64,000 bases of DNA from Cycas panzhihuaensis (taxonomy: Eukaryota; Cycadophyta). The stretch spans positions 174,971,741-175,035,740 of the forward strand of contig CM041465.1 of the NCBI GenBank assembly GCA_023213395.1. Reading direction: 5' to 3'. The position numbers were made by a program, and so were the translations under genes. Below, one piece after another: positions 52,441 to 62,763 of the stretch (position 1 is the first letter of the stretch; each line of letters starts with the position of its first letter). The notes under the pieces were generated by a model. It made no database searches. It was not told where the DNA came from and saw only the letters and a program-made list of their open reading frames with translations.

Positions 52441-54110
52441 GTTGACAACACTTGGATTGTCGATTCAGGAGCCACTCGACATATGACGGGGAGTGAAGAA
52501 CTCCTATGCAACATCAAGGAAGGTAAAGGTCATTTAGTGACCTTTGGAAATCTTGAATCGATTGAGGTTTCGAGGAATAGGCACCATAGCTCCTTTTCAT
52601 TCTCCTCAAAATCCTTCCTCATCATTTCCCAACAAAGGATGCCTACTTCATTCCTTCTATGGAGAAGAATCGCTCTCTGTTAGCGGATGAACAAGCAACA
52701 CATGAGCATACTATTTAAAAATGGGAAATGTATTATTTGTGACAAAGATGATCAGATCATAGCTGTAGCCTATGAGGATCAAGGTCTTTACAAGTTGGAT
52801 GCCAATAATATTACTCTTAATTCTGCTTACTTTGGTTCCACATCTTTGTCAAAAATTAAGTTATGGCATCAACGTCTAGGACATTTAAGCCTAGACAATC
52901 TGCGAGATGACATACAAACGCATGGTGTATGGGCTTCCAAAGATGTATGGTTCAAAATGTCTTTGTAAAGCTTGCATAATGGGGACACAACATCGGCTGC
53001 CTTTTCCTAAAGGCAAAGCATGGCGTGCATCTTATCCTTTGCAATTAGTTCACTCAGACTTGTGTGGACCCATGTCCACCACTCCTTTGGAGGAGCATTG
53101 TACTACATATCTTTTATTGATGACTTCTCTCACAAAGTCCGGGTCTACTTCCTAAAGCATAAATCGAGCCTTCTCCAAGTTCAAAGAGTTCAAAGGCGTA
53201 TAGAAAATGAATCGCTACTCAATTGGCACATTAAGGTCGAGATAATGGAGGTGAATTCACTTCAAATGAATTCAACCAATTTTGCAAGGATAATGGAATT
53301 CGGAGACAACTCACGACTCTTCATACTCCTCAAGAAATGGAGTCTCCGAAAGGATGAATAGAACATTGGCTAATAAAGCGAACAATGATGCATGCAAAGG
53401 GCTTCCAAGAGCTTCTTGGGTCAAGCATTTCTTACAATGCCTATGTGGCCAATCGAAGTCCTACAACAATGATCACCAATATCACACACGAGGAGGCATG
53501 GTCCGGAAAGAAGCCAACTATCGACCATTTGAGGACATTCGGGTGTCTTTGCGTATATGCACATACCGGATCAACAAAGAACAAAGTTGGACAAACATAG
53601 CCTTAAATGCATCTTTGTAGGATATGCACTCCATAGCAAAGCCTACAAGTTGTATGATCCGATTGGGAGAAAATGCATCTCTCAAGAGATGTAATCTTTG
53701 TTGAGGATGATAAAAAGAGTTGGATATGGCATCAATCCAACCCCCATTGACAAAGGGAAAAAGATTGTTGAGGACTTCCTTCCCTCAATCTTACACACCA
53801 TGTTCTTCATACACCTTATACATCGTCTATTTCATCTTCATACGCTCCACTTGAACCTTCCACTTCATCTTCTTTGCTCCTACACTTAGACCCGGAAGAT
53901 ATTGAGGTTCATGCCACATCATTACGAAGTTACCTAAGTGGTACACTCAAGCAGTGCAGGATGGTCAAATCATTGAAGGAAACGTCCATCAAAGTATCGG
54001 CGACAAACAAACTTTGCACTTATGGTCAAGTGCTTTCTATTGATGAGCCTACTACCTTTGTAGAGGCTTCACAAAGTGATAGTTGGAAAGGCTGCCATGG
54101 ATGAGGAGAT
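52441..54110 (+). pseudogene. pol: Cop-4 protease and integrase
   Basis: Protease box NTWIVDSGATRHMTG near 52447-52491 is intact, unlike Cop-1. Integrase: LWHQRLGHLSLDNL near 52861, CKACIMGTQHRLPF near 52971, LVHSDLCGPM near 53046 (catalytic Asp). Frameshifts near 52905, 53090, 53170, 53230 and 53330 scatter the rest across frames. The Glu region is near 53340 (SERMNRT split). AHSKAYKLYD-like residues lie near 53635. A Ser/Leu-rich linker runs to about 53900. Confidence 0.85.
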
Positions 54111-55540
54111 TCAATCCATTCACAAGAATGGTACTTGGGACTTGGTCGAATTGCCTCCACACAAACAGCAATCATTGTAAATGGGTCTACAAGACCAAAT
54201 TCCATTCGATGGGACACTCAAGCGACGAGCTAGACTTGTAGCAAAGGGGTTTAAACAAAAGAAGGAATTGATTACGAGGAGACCTTTGCACCTGTAGCAA
54301 ACATGAACACCATCGACTTCTCTTGGCCTTAGGCACAATGCAAATGGGCGTGTATCAAATGGACGTGAAGAGCGCCTTCCTCAACGCGATCTTCAAGAGG
54401 AGGTATACTTGGAGCAACCTCCACGGTTACAAGGAACAAGGCAAGGAGCATTTGGTATGTCGCCTCAAGAAGGCTTTGTATGGCTTGAAGCAAGCTCCTA
54501 GGGCATGGTATGCAAAAATCGATGAATACTTTACGAGACATGGGTTTCATCGATCCACATCGATCCAAACTTGTACATCAAACATGAACATCACCATGTC
54601 ACTTATATTGCCTTGTATGTAGATGACTTAGTGATCACGGTGATGACACTAAGCTCATCAATGTTCTCCAAGATGATTTGAAGAGAAGTTTTGAGATGGT
54701 GATCTTGGACTTCTCCATTATTTTTAGGCTTTGAGGTATGGCGTGACGAGCTATATCTTCATTTCCCAAGCAAAATATTCTTGGGACATCTTGCAGAAAT
54801 TCAGGATGCACGACTGCAAGACGACGCCTACACCCATGGAGAGCGTCACCAAGCTTTCTCTTAATGAGGAAGTCGAACAGATTCCACTCTTTATCGACAG
54901 TTGATTGGTAGCTTGATTTATCTCACCAACACTCGTCCAGACATTTCATTTGCAGTTGGGATTTGCTCTCGTTACATGTCTCAACCCAATCGAGATACCT
55001 TTGGAATGCGACCAAAGCATACTCAAGTATATCAAAGGAACATTGCGGCTTGGACTTGAGTATGTACATAAGGAGAACTTCACTTTGGAGGGGTTCTCGA
55101 TTCGATTAGGCGTGATGCCGGGATAGCGTGAAATCTACCTCGGGTTCTTTGTTTTACCCTTGGTTCAAGAATGTTTCATGGAGTTGCAAGAAGCAACCAA
55201 ATGTTACCTTGTCCTCCACCGGCGAGTACAAAGCTGCGGTCGGTAGCGACTTGTGAGGCTATCTGGCTCGACGGATTCTTGGTGAGCTTGGATTTCAAGG
55301 TGACGACCGGCCTTCATTGTGACAATCGAGTGTCCTCAAGCTAACTAAGAATCCTGCTTTCCGCACGGACCAAGCATATTGAAGTTCACCACCATTTCAT
55401 CGGGGAGCATGTACACGGTGGTGAGATCACACTTCAATATCGACCAACGAGCAACAGACGGCGAGATATCTTTACCAAGCCACTTGGTAGAGACAAATTT
55501 GTAAAATTCAGAGTTGGTCTTGGTGTCCATCTTAACATTG
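54111..55540 (+). pseudogene. pol: Cop-4 reverse transcriptase and RNase H
   Basis: [16 protein letters not shown] near 54350 (first catalytic Asp), [20 protein letters not shown] near 54450, LYVDDLVIT near 54611. RNase H: TPMESVTKL near 54831, LIGSLIYLTNTRPD near 54900, SCKKQPNVTLSSTGEY near 55184, CDN near 55318. Many single-base losses relative to Cop-1, several at CAG or CTG. Ends about ten bases before the PPT. Confidence 0.88.
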
Positions 55541-55548
55541 TAAATAGT

Positions 55549-55555
55549 AAGGGGG
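55549..55555 (+). other. Cop-4 polypurine tract
   Basis: AAGGGGG directly before the 3' LTR. Confidence 0.85.
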
Positions 55556-56129
55556 TGTTAAACCTTATGTTTAAATGTTAAGTGAATGTACTTTTATTTT
55601 CATGTAATATATGCACTTTATACTTTAGGGTGACTTATCACTTAAGTGATAAAGTGCACCCACATTCTTTCTAGTGACACAACGTTGTCACTAAAGGGTC
55701 AATGGACCCTCATGCACCTTTGAGTAATCCAAGTGATGTATCTTGGATGTTTGACACTTGTCAAACATCCAAGGCCTTAAATGAGGATCCAAGCACTTTT
55801 GCTCATGATCCAAGTCATGTATCTTGGATGTTTGACACTTGTCAAACATCCAAGGCCTTAGGTCTCTCATTTCACTCTATATAAAGAGACCTCTCCTCAT
55901 TGTCTCATAAGGAGAGTTGGAGTTGTATTGTTATGCTATCAGTTTGCTAATCAAAATTTGTTTTCTTCTTGGGAGGTTGGACCAATTCCAACTCCACATA
56001 TTGGGTATCATTTTCTCTTGCTCCTATTTCAGTTTGTGCTCTTTATGCTTTCATGCTTTCATGCATTTATAGTATTGTGATTGTACTTATGATCTTGGGA
56101 TTAATGTGGCCTAATGCCCATTTTCCACA
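55556..56129 (+). repeat. Cop-4 3' LTR
   Basis: 574 bp partner of 49012-49591; followed by TSD TCCTC. Confidence 0.95.
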
Positions 56130-56134
56130 TCCTC

Positions 56135-56732
56135 AACAAAGATGACGTCTTTCTAGGCTTTATATGGATACCAACCACCCTCATTATTAACCTAGAACAA
56201 ACAATCACAGGTCCAGGCAATTGAGGAACATCAGAAGCAAGTGGAGGAGACCATCACCAGATTGAAAGATAATCTAGCAATGGCACAAAACAAGATGAAG
56301 CAACAGGTCGACCTAAAGCACTTCGAAAGACAATTCGAAGTAGGGGACTAGGTTTTTTTGCGCCTTTAGCCGTACAAACAGACTTCGTTAGAGAAAACAA
56401 GCAACCAAAAGCTTGCGTCCAAATATTTTTGTCCTTACAAAATCACCTCCAAAATAGGTGAAGTCGCATACTAGTTAAGACTCCCAGAAAGTGCAAAGAT
56501 TCACAATGTTTTCCATGTTTCCTGCTTGAAAAAGAAAGTTGGGAAAAAGATAGTACCGCAGTCCAACATACCAGACCTAAACGAAGAAGGAAAAATGACG
56601 CTGGAGCCCAAAGGAATCTTGCAAACCTGCACCCAATCGCTCAGGTCTAGACAAATCAAAGAACACTTGATCAAATGGAAGAACCTTAATGATGAAGATG
56701 CCACATGGGAGAAAGACGAATGCTTAAGGTAG
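56135..56732 (+). pseudogene. pol: Chr-1 integrase C-terminus and chromodomain
   Basis: The Chr-1 integrase resumes after Cop-4 (TKMTSF, then ALYGY near 56155). The GPY-like region lies near 56340-56510 (VFLRL in one frame, IHNVFHVSCLKKKVG near 56500). The chromodomain follows at about 56600-56731: IKEHLIKWKNLNDEDATWEK, whose aromatic positions match the plant chromovirus type that targets heterochromatin. Frame 56526-56732 is open; upstream stops occur near 56222, 56350 and 56473. Confidence 0.9.
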
Positions 56733-56776
56733 TTTCCGAACCTACCAGTGCTTTGAGGGCAAAGCATAGTCTCAAC

Positions 56777-56791
56777 GGGGGGGGGGGGGGG
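56777..56791 (+). other. Chr-1 polypurine tract, 15 G
   Basis: A run of fifteen G ends five bases before the 3' LTR. It is unusually long and may be length-variable. Confidence 0.85.
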
Positions 56792-56796
56792 TAACT

Positions 56797-57268
56797 TGAA
56801 GTGACCCCTTATAAGTTTGGCCGGCTTCTACATTGTTGTGGTCGACTTCTATTAAGTATTTTGGGCGCACCTATCCTTGCTTTGGCCGACTTCAATTAGT
56901 CCCAATTTTTGCATCTATAAATAGGGACTTTTGAGCTCACTTCCCATCATCATTTTGTGCAGGTTTTTCCTCTCATTTTCGGCCTTGGGCAGCTATAGAG
57001 TTTCGGCCTTAGGGCTGCATATCTAAGGAGGATTCTTGCCTCGAAGGGTTTGGTGACCATTACAGGTTGTCCTAGTACTTTTGGACTTCTATTTTGTACT
57101 TTGTATTGATTTAACATCATCTTTTCAGTAATTATAATTGATTTATACTTGGAGATATACTTTTATTTGGTATTTTTATATAAGAAATTGCCAGTTGTAT
57201 TGTATTATCTGTGAAATTGCTTCGTTCTATCGTACTTCTGTGTCATTTTGGGAGAAAGAACTGTTACA
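56797..57268 (+). repeat. Chr-1 3' LTR
   Basis: 472 bp partner of 44655-45128, several percent diverged by eye. GGCCGACTTCAATT at 56884. Confidence 0.93.
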
Positions 57269-57273
57269 GTGTG

Positions 57274-57556
57274 TGGCTTTATCATCATCTTCATTTTTCC
57301 CCAGAATCCTGGTCACATGTCATTGGCATAACTAGCATAATCAAGTTTCTTTTGCTCATCAAAACACACCTCAAACTGGTTCTTGTATTGGCTCATACTA
57401 GGTCTATAACAGGCTCTTTACTGGCTCAACTATTTGCTCATCTAGCTCATGTATAGGCTTTAATCTACTTCCACAAGATCTTTCACAACATGGCTTTGAT
57501 AAACTGCATTCACAAATCTTCACATGATCTTTCATAACCTTAAGCTCTCACCATGG
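57274..57556 (-). other. NA-3 internal region, right part (5' leader)
   Basis: About 280 bases between Chr-1 and the NA-3 PBS. No coding pattern. It continues at 44649 on the other side of Chr-1. Confidence 0.55.
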
Positions 57557-57567
57557 CTCTAATACCA
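57557..57567 (-). other. NA-3 primer-binding site
   Basis: CTCTAATACCA, one mismatch from the reverse complement of the initiator-Met PBS; abuts the LTR. Confidence 0.85.
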
Positions 57568-58097
57568 TGTAAGAATTTAGAATTACACTTTGATATCTTA
57601 CTAGAATGTACTCATCATACATAGCGGAAGTATATCAAATATGTATAATAATTCAATCATATCATGAGAAATATACATAAATTATATATTTTAAGATAAA
57701 CATATAAAACAATAATATGAAATATAAAGTATAAACATATTAAACATGATAAAGCATCACCACAAGAGAGACAACATATCTATACATGGAAAACCTAGTG
57801 TGGGAAAAATCTCGAGAGAAGGTTGGAGTTCGGAGCTTCTCCTAATGGGATTAAATAATTACATCTCCAAATCAATGACCTTTCTCAAGTTCTCAAGTCG
57901 TGTGTGTACATATTTATATGAATAGTCACCTCATGAATAGTCTATAATATCTCTTGAGTCGTTTTATCATCTAATAGGATGTGTACATGAATAATCGTGC
58001 ATATCACATTTATCAATTCTTTTGGTGAGTGGGATTTTGTGTGGGTTTACAACAATATATTAGATATTATATATATGAAATATCACATATTCTAACA
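57568..58097 (-). repeat. NA-3 5' LTR
   Basis: 530 bp partner of 40647-41173, followed by TSD ATTCT. Confidence 0.92.
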
Positions 58098-58102
58098 ATT
58101 CT

Positions 58103-59573
58103 TTATGTAGGAACTTAAATATCATACTATGACAAGACAAAGAGAGTAGGGAGAATGAATGTGAATCTATAAAAAAAAACTAAATGATGATTTAATTGAG
58201 AAATTTATTAAGAATAATTGTGATCCTATTTCCAACCAAAACCCCAATTGAATCCCTAAATCTCCCTACGAGGATAGAACATGTAGTAACTCTATCTTAA
58301 ACCCCAACTCTCTACTTTCTCTTAAATTAGGTACAAGGGAAAGACCCTACCCAATCCAATTACCCCTCCCTTCCCCTAGGGCTTCCAACCCTAGTTCCCT
58401 TAAACCACCCTCTAGGGCTTCTTGCTCTAGCAATTCCTAACCCCCCTCTAGGGCTAGCAAGTCGAGTTCCCCTGCCCCTTCCTCAAGGGCAACTAACCCT
58501 AGCACCCCCCTATCCTCTCTTAAGGCTAGTACCCACGAAGGTTATAGCCCTAGGATTCCACCCTCTAGTTGTAGGATCAACCTACCTAATAACAATGCAA
58601 ATTTAGGCTATGTGACAATTAGGGACGTTATGTCTTTGTTCCTTGAAACAAACAACAATGCAACGCGTCACTTCATCCAAGGCACAGAGCATTGGATGGA
58701 GTACCAAGTATTGGACCGAAGTCGTTGGCAAATTAATTTCGTAATGACTCTTCGAGTACTCACTTGGTGGTAGTATATAGCCCACCAACACACACTTCAA
58801 AACTAGTCAGAAATGTAGAATGTATTTAGAATTAAACTATGAAATCCCAACATCTTTTGTGGGCGATTGTCCACAAAACATCTTAAGCATTGTAAAATTT
58901 TCTATAAATCTCATAATATACCCAATTGAGATTGGACCCATTTATAGTACTATACATTGGGGAAAATAGGACAAAATCGGTTACTAGGAAAAAATGTGTA
59001 GGAGAGGCCTTATGGGATGAGTTGAAAATCTCATTCTCGAAAACATTCCCCTATGAATCTAGTGACGTGACAATTAGTAAAATCTTGGCCTACATCAAAA
59101 ATTTAAGTATGGCCGTAAGGAATCGTACTCATAGGGTACCATTAAGAGCAATAGCATAGCAAAAAGAGGTGGTAGAGGTGTAGAATGAGGAAGAGGAGGA
59201 AGAAGTTAATAAATTCCCTCTAAAGTATTTAGAAATAAACTATGAAGATCGTAGCACTGAGCAAACACTTGTCTACAAGATTAATTGAAAAAAGCAAGTG
59301 CAATTTGAGAAGCTCCAAACAAAGAAATTAAACATTGGGAATGAAAAAAACTCAAGGAACAAATTCCCTCTAAAGTATTTAGAAATAAACTATGAAGATA
59401 AGAGCATTGAGCAAACACTTGTCTACAAGATTAATTGAAAAAAGCAGGTGCAATTTGAGAAGCTCCAAACAAAGAAATTAAACATTGGGAATGAAAAAAG
59501 CTCAAGGAACATAATTATTGGTGATAAGCCTAGGCACTTTTTGAGGAATTTAAAGATGTGTTTGCCTAGTCTT
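58103..59573 (+). pseudogene. Tat-2 Gag-like module between protease and RT
   Basis: The host frame resumes after NA-3. Residues near 58685-58800 (HWMEYQVLDRSRWQINFVM, then YIAHQHTLQN) align with the first half of the Tat-1 module (EYWIEHGNWDKTQWQQDLVL, then YLAHQAILKS). Residues near 58986-59060 (RKKCVGEALWDELKISFSKTF) align with the second half. Stops interrupt. A Pro/Ser-rich stretch rich in 'ctagggct' phrases (58380-58560) precedes it, and a Glu-rich tail with a 150 bp duplication follows. Confidence 0.75.
59211..59510 (+). repeat. 150 bp tandem duplication in Tat-2
   Basis: Copies 59211-59360 and 59361-59510 differ at only a few positions; both begin AAATTCCCTC. The period is 50 codons, so frame is kept. 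Confidence 0.92.
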
Positions 59574-59976
59574 ATAACGATTTGAAAGGCATTCAACCAA
59601 AAATCAGAATGCATCACATAGATTTAATTGAGGGAGCCAAACCAATTAAACAAAGACCCTATAGAATGAATCCCAAGCACAAAGAAAAAGTGAAGTCGGA
59701 AATCAACAAAATGTTGGAAGCTAGTTATATCTATGAAGTAGAATATAGTGATTGGATTAGCCTAGTGCTAGTAGTCCTAAAGAAAAGTAGAAAATTTTGA
59801 GTATGCGTGGACTACCGTCAACTAAACAAAATAACAAAGAAGGTTCCATTCCCTATTCCCTTCACGAAAGATGTTTTGGAAATGGTCAAAGGAAGTAAAG
59901 CCTACTCTTTCATAGATAGATTCAGTAAGTACAATCAAGTATGAATTACACTCGAAGACCAAATGAAAATGACATT
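59574..59976 (+). pseudogene. pol: Tat-2 reverse transcriptase, first part
   Basis: IRMHHIDLIEGAKPIKQRPY and MNPKHKEKVKSEINKML match Tat-1. A TGA at 59799 interrupts. The first catalytic motif reads YSFIDRFSKYNQV (near 59909), with the Asp kept. Cut by NA-4 after MKMTF-like residues at 59976. Confidence 0.88.
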
Positions 59977-60561
59977 TGTAGCGATCTAGTTCTACTTTTA
60001 TAGCAATTTTCCTCAAAAATACATGTAATAATCCATAAAAGACAATAACTAGAGGCTATTCAACAGGAAAATGAACAAGGAACAGGAATTACAGAATCCA
60101 TCAAAGTAAATAATAATCTTTATTGTCAAATAATAATAAAATAGAATGAAATTACAACAAAATACCAATCTTTCTTGAAGAAGTGAACTTCCCCCTTCAA
60201 GGCGAGGAACCCTCCAAACTGTAGCCCCTAAATGGGCAAGCTAATTGCAGCCCTAGAACCTAAAATGTGCAACCAAAAGAACCTCTAAATGATGCATTGG
60301 GATGCAGCCCAAACTTCCTATATATAGTGATCAAAATACTTTAACTAGAAGTCGGTCAAACTGCGTGATATTATCCTTAATACTGCTTAAATAGAAGTCG
60401 GCCAAAACTTCTCCAAAATTGGCAGGCTAACTTTAAATGGTTATAACTTTTGATAGAGATGTCGGAATTGTCTTTCGTCTGAACCGTTGGAATCGTCATT
60501 CATAGACCTTTGAATTGAATGGTCATATGTTATACCTTTGACCATATTTTGGAATGCTACA
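59977..60561 (-). repeat. NA-4 3' LTR
   Basis: 585 bp, on the plus strand TGTAGCGATC to ATGCTACA. TATATATA at 60319-60326 on the minus strand. Confidence 0.93.
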
Positions 60562-60577
60562 ATTCCCCTCCCCTTAA
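60562..60577 (-). other. NA-4 polypurine tract
   Basis: ATTCCCCTCCCCTTAA on the plus strand; a purine tract on the minus strand next to the 3' LTR. Confidence 0.85.
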
Positions 60578-61579
60578 AATAATACTTCGCCCTCGAAGTA
60601 TTGAGAAATGTTTGTAGCTCAGTCTAATCTTCAAACCTCCTCCTGCTAGATTCTGTAGGTCGTGAAGATTTGGTTCGATCTTGCATCTTCTATGGAGCTT
60701 TGTTAGCAGGCGTCTTGTATTTGTCGATGTTTGTTCTTGGGACCAGGTGCATGCAATGTCTTGTTCTGAATCAAAAGGATCCTGGGACCTGTGGGGGATC
60801 TCAATTGACTTGTCCTGGTCTTGCCTTGCATTTGCACCTTTTGTTTTTGAATGGGATGAATTTTAGAAAAAGACGTGAAGCCTTTGGGAAAAGAATTAGT
60901 CGTGAGGGTCATGGATTGATGATTGCCTATTGTGGGAAAAAGAAAAAGGGGAATGAACCAAGATCAAGCATAGCTCAGAAGGTATAGAAGGAAGGGATAA
61001 ATTTTGGAATATGTCTTGCATGGAGATGAAAGTTCGTACAAGTTTTGTTGGACCAGAACACCTTTTGGGGGAGAGATGGATGGGGAATTTATGGTAGAGG
61101 TTCTTTATGGAAAAAAAATTTAATAGGGTTTTATGATTGGTACTCAAATAAAAGGAAAGATTTACCGAAAAAAGACAATATTGATAATATGGAATTGAGG
61201 AGGTTTGGGAAAAGTCAAATGGGGTTTTGTAAGGGCCAATACTAAGAGATAAGACCTGACGAACAGATTGAAGTTGTAGCATATCCTGTTGAGAAAGATC
61301 TATAGTGGGTGAAGGAGTAGGTGAGTATAGAGATGAGCTAGGGTTGCTAAGGGAAATTAAAATTTGACTTATGAAAAAACTAAAAGTAGGGGAATTAGAA
61401 GCATGGTTAACTATGGGTGGAGGAGAAAAGGGCCTTTGTATTGCTACTGAACTAGGGAAAGAGAGAGGACATACAAAACTACCGAACAAAATGTGCATGT
61501 GCAATACAGGATCAATGCGTACCTTGCATGAAATTTGTGGAGAAAAATCAACTTGTTCCTCATTGTCTTCGTGCTGCTC
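60578..61579 (-). other. NA-4 internal region between ORF and PPT
   Basis: About 1 kb. The 400 bases next to the PPT resemble the same region of NA-5 (63466-64000), with shared phrases such as 'gggacc(a/t)(g)gtgcatg'. A 202-codon minus frame (61504-60896), Ser/Pro/Phe-rich, has no recognised domain and stops are rare there perhaps by chance. Plus-strand frames 60670-60987 and 60681-60866 overlap it. Confidence 0.5.
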
Positions 61580-62086
61580 CTATGTAACTCCACTTTGGAT
61601 TTTCTCTCTGATATTGAAATGAGACTCTTCCGTTGCTTGTACCTGCTTCAGGTCTTCTATGTCGTCATATTGTTTTCTCTGTGCTAAATCTTGTTCTAGC
61701 TCTTCCAAAACCTCTAAGATCTCCTCACTACTAATGTCTTCTTCTTGCCATTCCTCATTTGCTTGAATCTCACCCTGCTTATGTTTCTTAAAAGCTGTGG
61801 TAGCCGCCTCTAAAAACTGGTACCATGGAAAAGGTTCTTTAGCGCAATTAATGAACCACTCATAAGCTTGTCCGTTCAATATCATTTCTAATATTGGTCC
61901 ATACTCTTCAAATTCTGTACTAGACATGAACTCGGAATCTTCTATCCATTTTTTCATTCCCACATAATCCTCCAAATTAAAAAAATCTGTCATCCATTTT
62001 TTTTCCTTAGGCTTTATTTGTTCCAAGTGTTCTTCCCATGTTTTGCTATAGATCAGGATATCGTCACAGAAAACCACATGAATCAC
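61580..62086 (-). CDS. NA-4 ORF: RT active-site fragment fused to a Gag-like domain
   Basis: 168 codons, open from 62086. Residues 2-25 (IHVVFCDDILIYSKTWEEHL) are the second catalytic box of a gypsy RT. From residue 31 the sequence changes to a capsid-like region: MKKWIEDSEFMSSTEFEEYG, then MILNGQAYEWFINCAKE and WYQFLEAATTAFKKHK (Leu-X-Gly-X-Ala-X2-Trp/Phe and Trp-X2-Phe pattern). The C-terminal 60 residues are Glu-rich (LEVLEELEQDL) and probably helical. RT upstream of Gag reverses the normal order. It sits about 70 bases after the PBS, where gag belongs. An RT fragment of about 25 residues cannot be active. Confidence 0.7.
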   Translation of the reverse strand: MIHVVFCDDILIYSKTWEEHLEQIKPKEKKWMTDFFNLEDYVGMKKWIEDSEFMSSTEFEEYGPILEMILNGQAYEWFINCAKEPFPWYQFLEAATTAFKKHKQGEIQANEEWQEEDISSEEILEVLEELEQDLAQRKQYDDIEDLKQVQATEESHFNIREKIQSGVT

Positions 62087-62157
62087 CTCATAATGTGTTT
62101 TAATATTGAATCAACCTTTTTGAGCTTTTATCTCTACTTTTTCCCTTCGAAACGAAG

Positions 62158-62168
62158 CTCTGATACCA
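62158..62168 (-). other. NA-4 primer-binding site
   Basis: CTCTGATACCA, exact reverse complement of the initiator-Met site, two bases before the LTR. The following leader (AGCTTC-X-TT-X-CGAAG) resembles that of Chr-1 at 45139-45154. Confidence 0.93.
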
Positions 62169-62170
62169 CT

Positions 62171-62758
62171 TGTAGCGATCTAGTTATACTTTTATAGTAA
62201 TTTTCCTCAAAAATACATGTAATAATCCACAAAAGACAATAACTAGATGCTCGTCAATAGGAAAATGAACAAGGAACAGGAATTACAGAATCCACCAAAG
62301 TAAATAATAATCTTTATTGTCAAATAATACCAAAATAGAATGAAATTACAACAACAAAATACCAGTCTTTCCTTAAGAAGTGAGCTTCCCTCTTCGAGGC
62401 GAGGAACCCTCCAAACTGTAGCCCCCAAATGGGTGAGCTAATTGCAGCCCTAGAACCGAAAATGCGCAACCAAAATAACCTTGGAACGATGGATTGGGAT
62501 GCAACCTAAACTTCCTATATATAATGATCAAAATACTTTAATTAGAAGTCGGCCAGACTAGGCAATATTATCCTTAATACTGCTTAAATAGAAGTCGGCC
62601 AAAACTTCTCCAAAATTGGCAGGCTAACTTTAAATGGTCATAACTTTTAATAGAGATGCCGGAATTGACTTTTGTCTGAACATTTGGAATCGTCGTTCGA
62701 AGACCTTTGATTTGAATGGTCATATGCTATACCTTTGACCATATTTTGGAATGCTACA
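62171..62758 (-). repeat. NA-4 5' LTR
   Basis: 588 bp partner of 59977-60561. GTCGGCC (inverse GGCCGAC) at 62548 and 62594; TATATATA at 62516-62523. Confidence 0.93.
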
Positions 62759-62763
62759 ACATT

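Larger units (their letters stand above)
49012..56129 (+). mobile_element. Cop-4, Ty1/copia retrotransposon with both LTRs
   Basis: About 7.1 kb, sister of Cop-1. The exact TSD TCCTC lies at 49007-49011 and 56130-56134. The LTRs (580 and 574 bp) are nearly identical, with differences mostly small indels, so it is the youngest layer of this nest. Even so, coding frames are broken by many single-base indels, which is at odds with the LTR similarity (see findings). Confidence 0.95.
44655..57268 (+). mobile_element. Chr-1, chromovirus (Ty3/gypsy) interrupted by Cop-4
   Basis: LTRs 44655-45128 and 56797-57268, initiator-Met PBS, gag, protease, RT, RNase H, integrase, a C-terminal chromodomain and a poly-G PPT. 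Flanks are GTATG (44650-44654) and GTGTG (57269-57273), a TSD with one mismatch. Cop-4 sits in the integrase at 49012-56129; without it Chr-1 is about 5.5 kb, a normal chromovirus length. Confidence 0.94.
40647..58097 (-). mobile_element. NA-3, minus-strand LTR element carrying Chr-1 and Cop-4
   Basis: Two repeats of 527 and 530 bp start TGTAAGAATTTAG and end AACA. The exact TSD ATTCT lies at 40642-40646 and 58098-58102. On the minus strand the order is 5' LTR (57568-58097), PBS, internal DNA, PPT, 3' LTR (40647-41173). Removing Chr-1 (44655-57268) leaves about 3.8 kb of internal sequence without recognisable gag or pol, so it is a non-autonomous (LARD-like) element. Confidence 0.9.
59977..62758 (-). 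mobile_element. NA-4, non-autonomous minus-strand LTR element
   Basis: LTRs 59977-60561 and 62171-62758, exact TSD ACATT (59972-59976 and 62759-62763), PBS at 62158-62168, PPT at 60562-60577. The internal domain is about 1.6 kb with one short Gag-like ORF. The Tat-2 RT frame resumes exactly after the TSD. The LTR is of the same family as 31499-32079. Confidence 0.94.

Noticed and set aside
60670-60987. Plus-strand ORF of 105 codons starting MVRSCIFYGALLAGVLYL
   Set aside because: It lies antisense inside NA-4, has no recognised domain, and overlaps another equally plausible frame.
60896-61504. Minus-strand ORF of 202 codons in NA-4
   Set aside because: Low-complexity Ser/Pro/Phe composition and no domain; reported only as part of the internal region.
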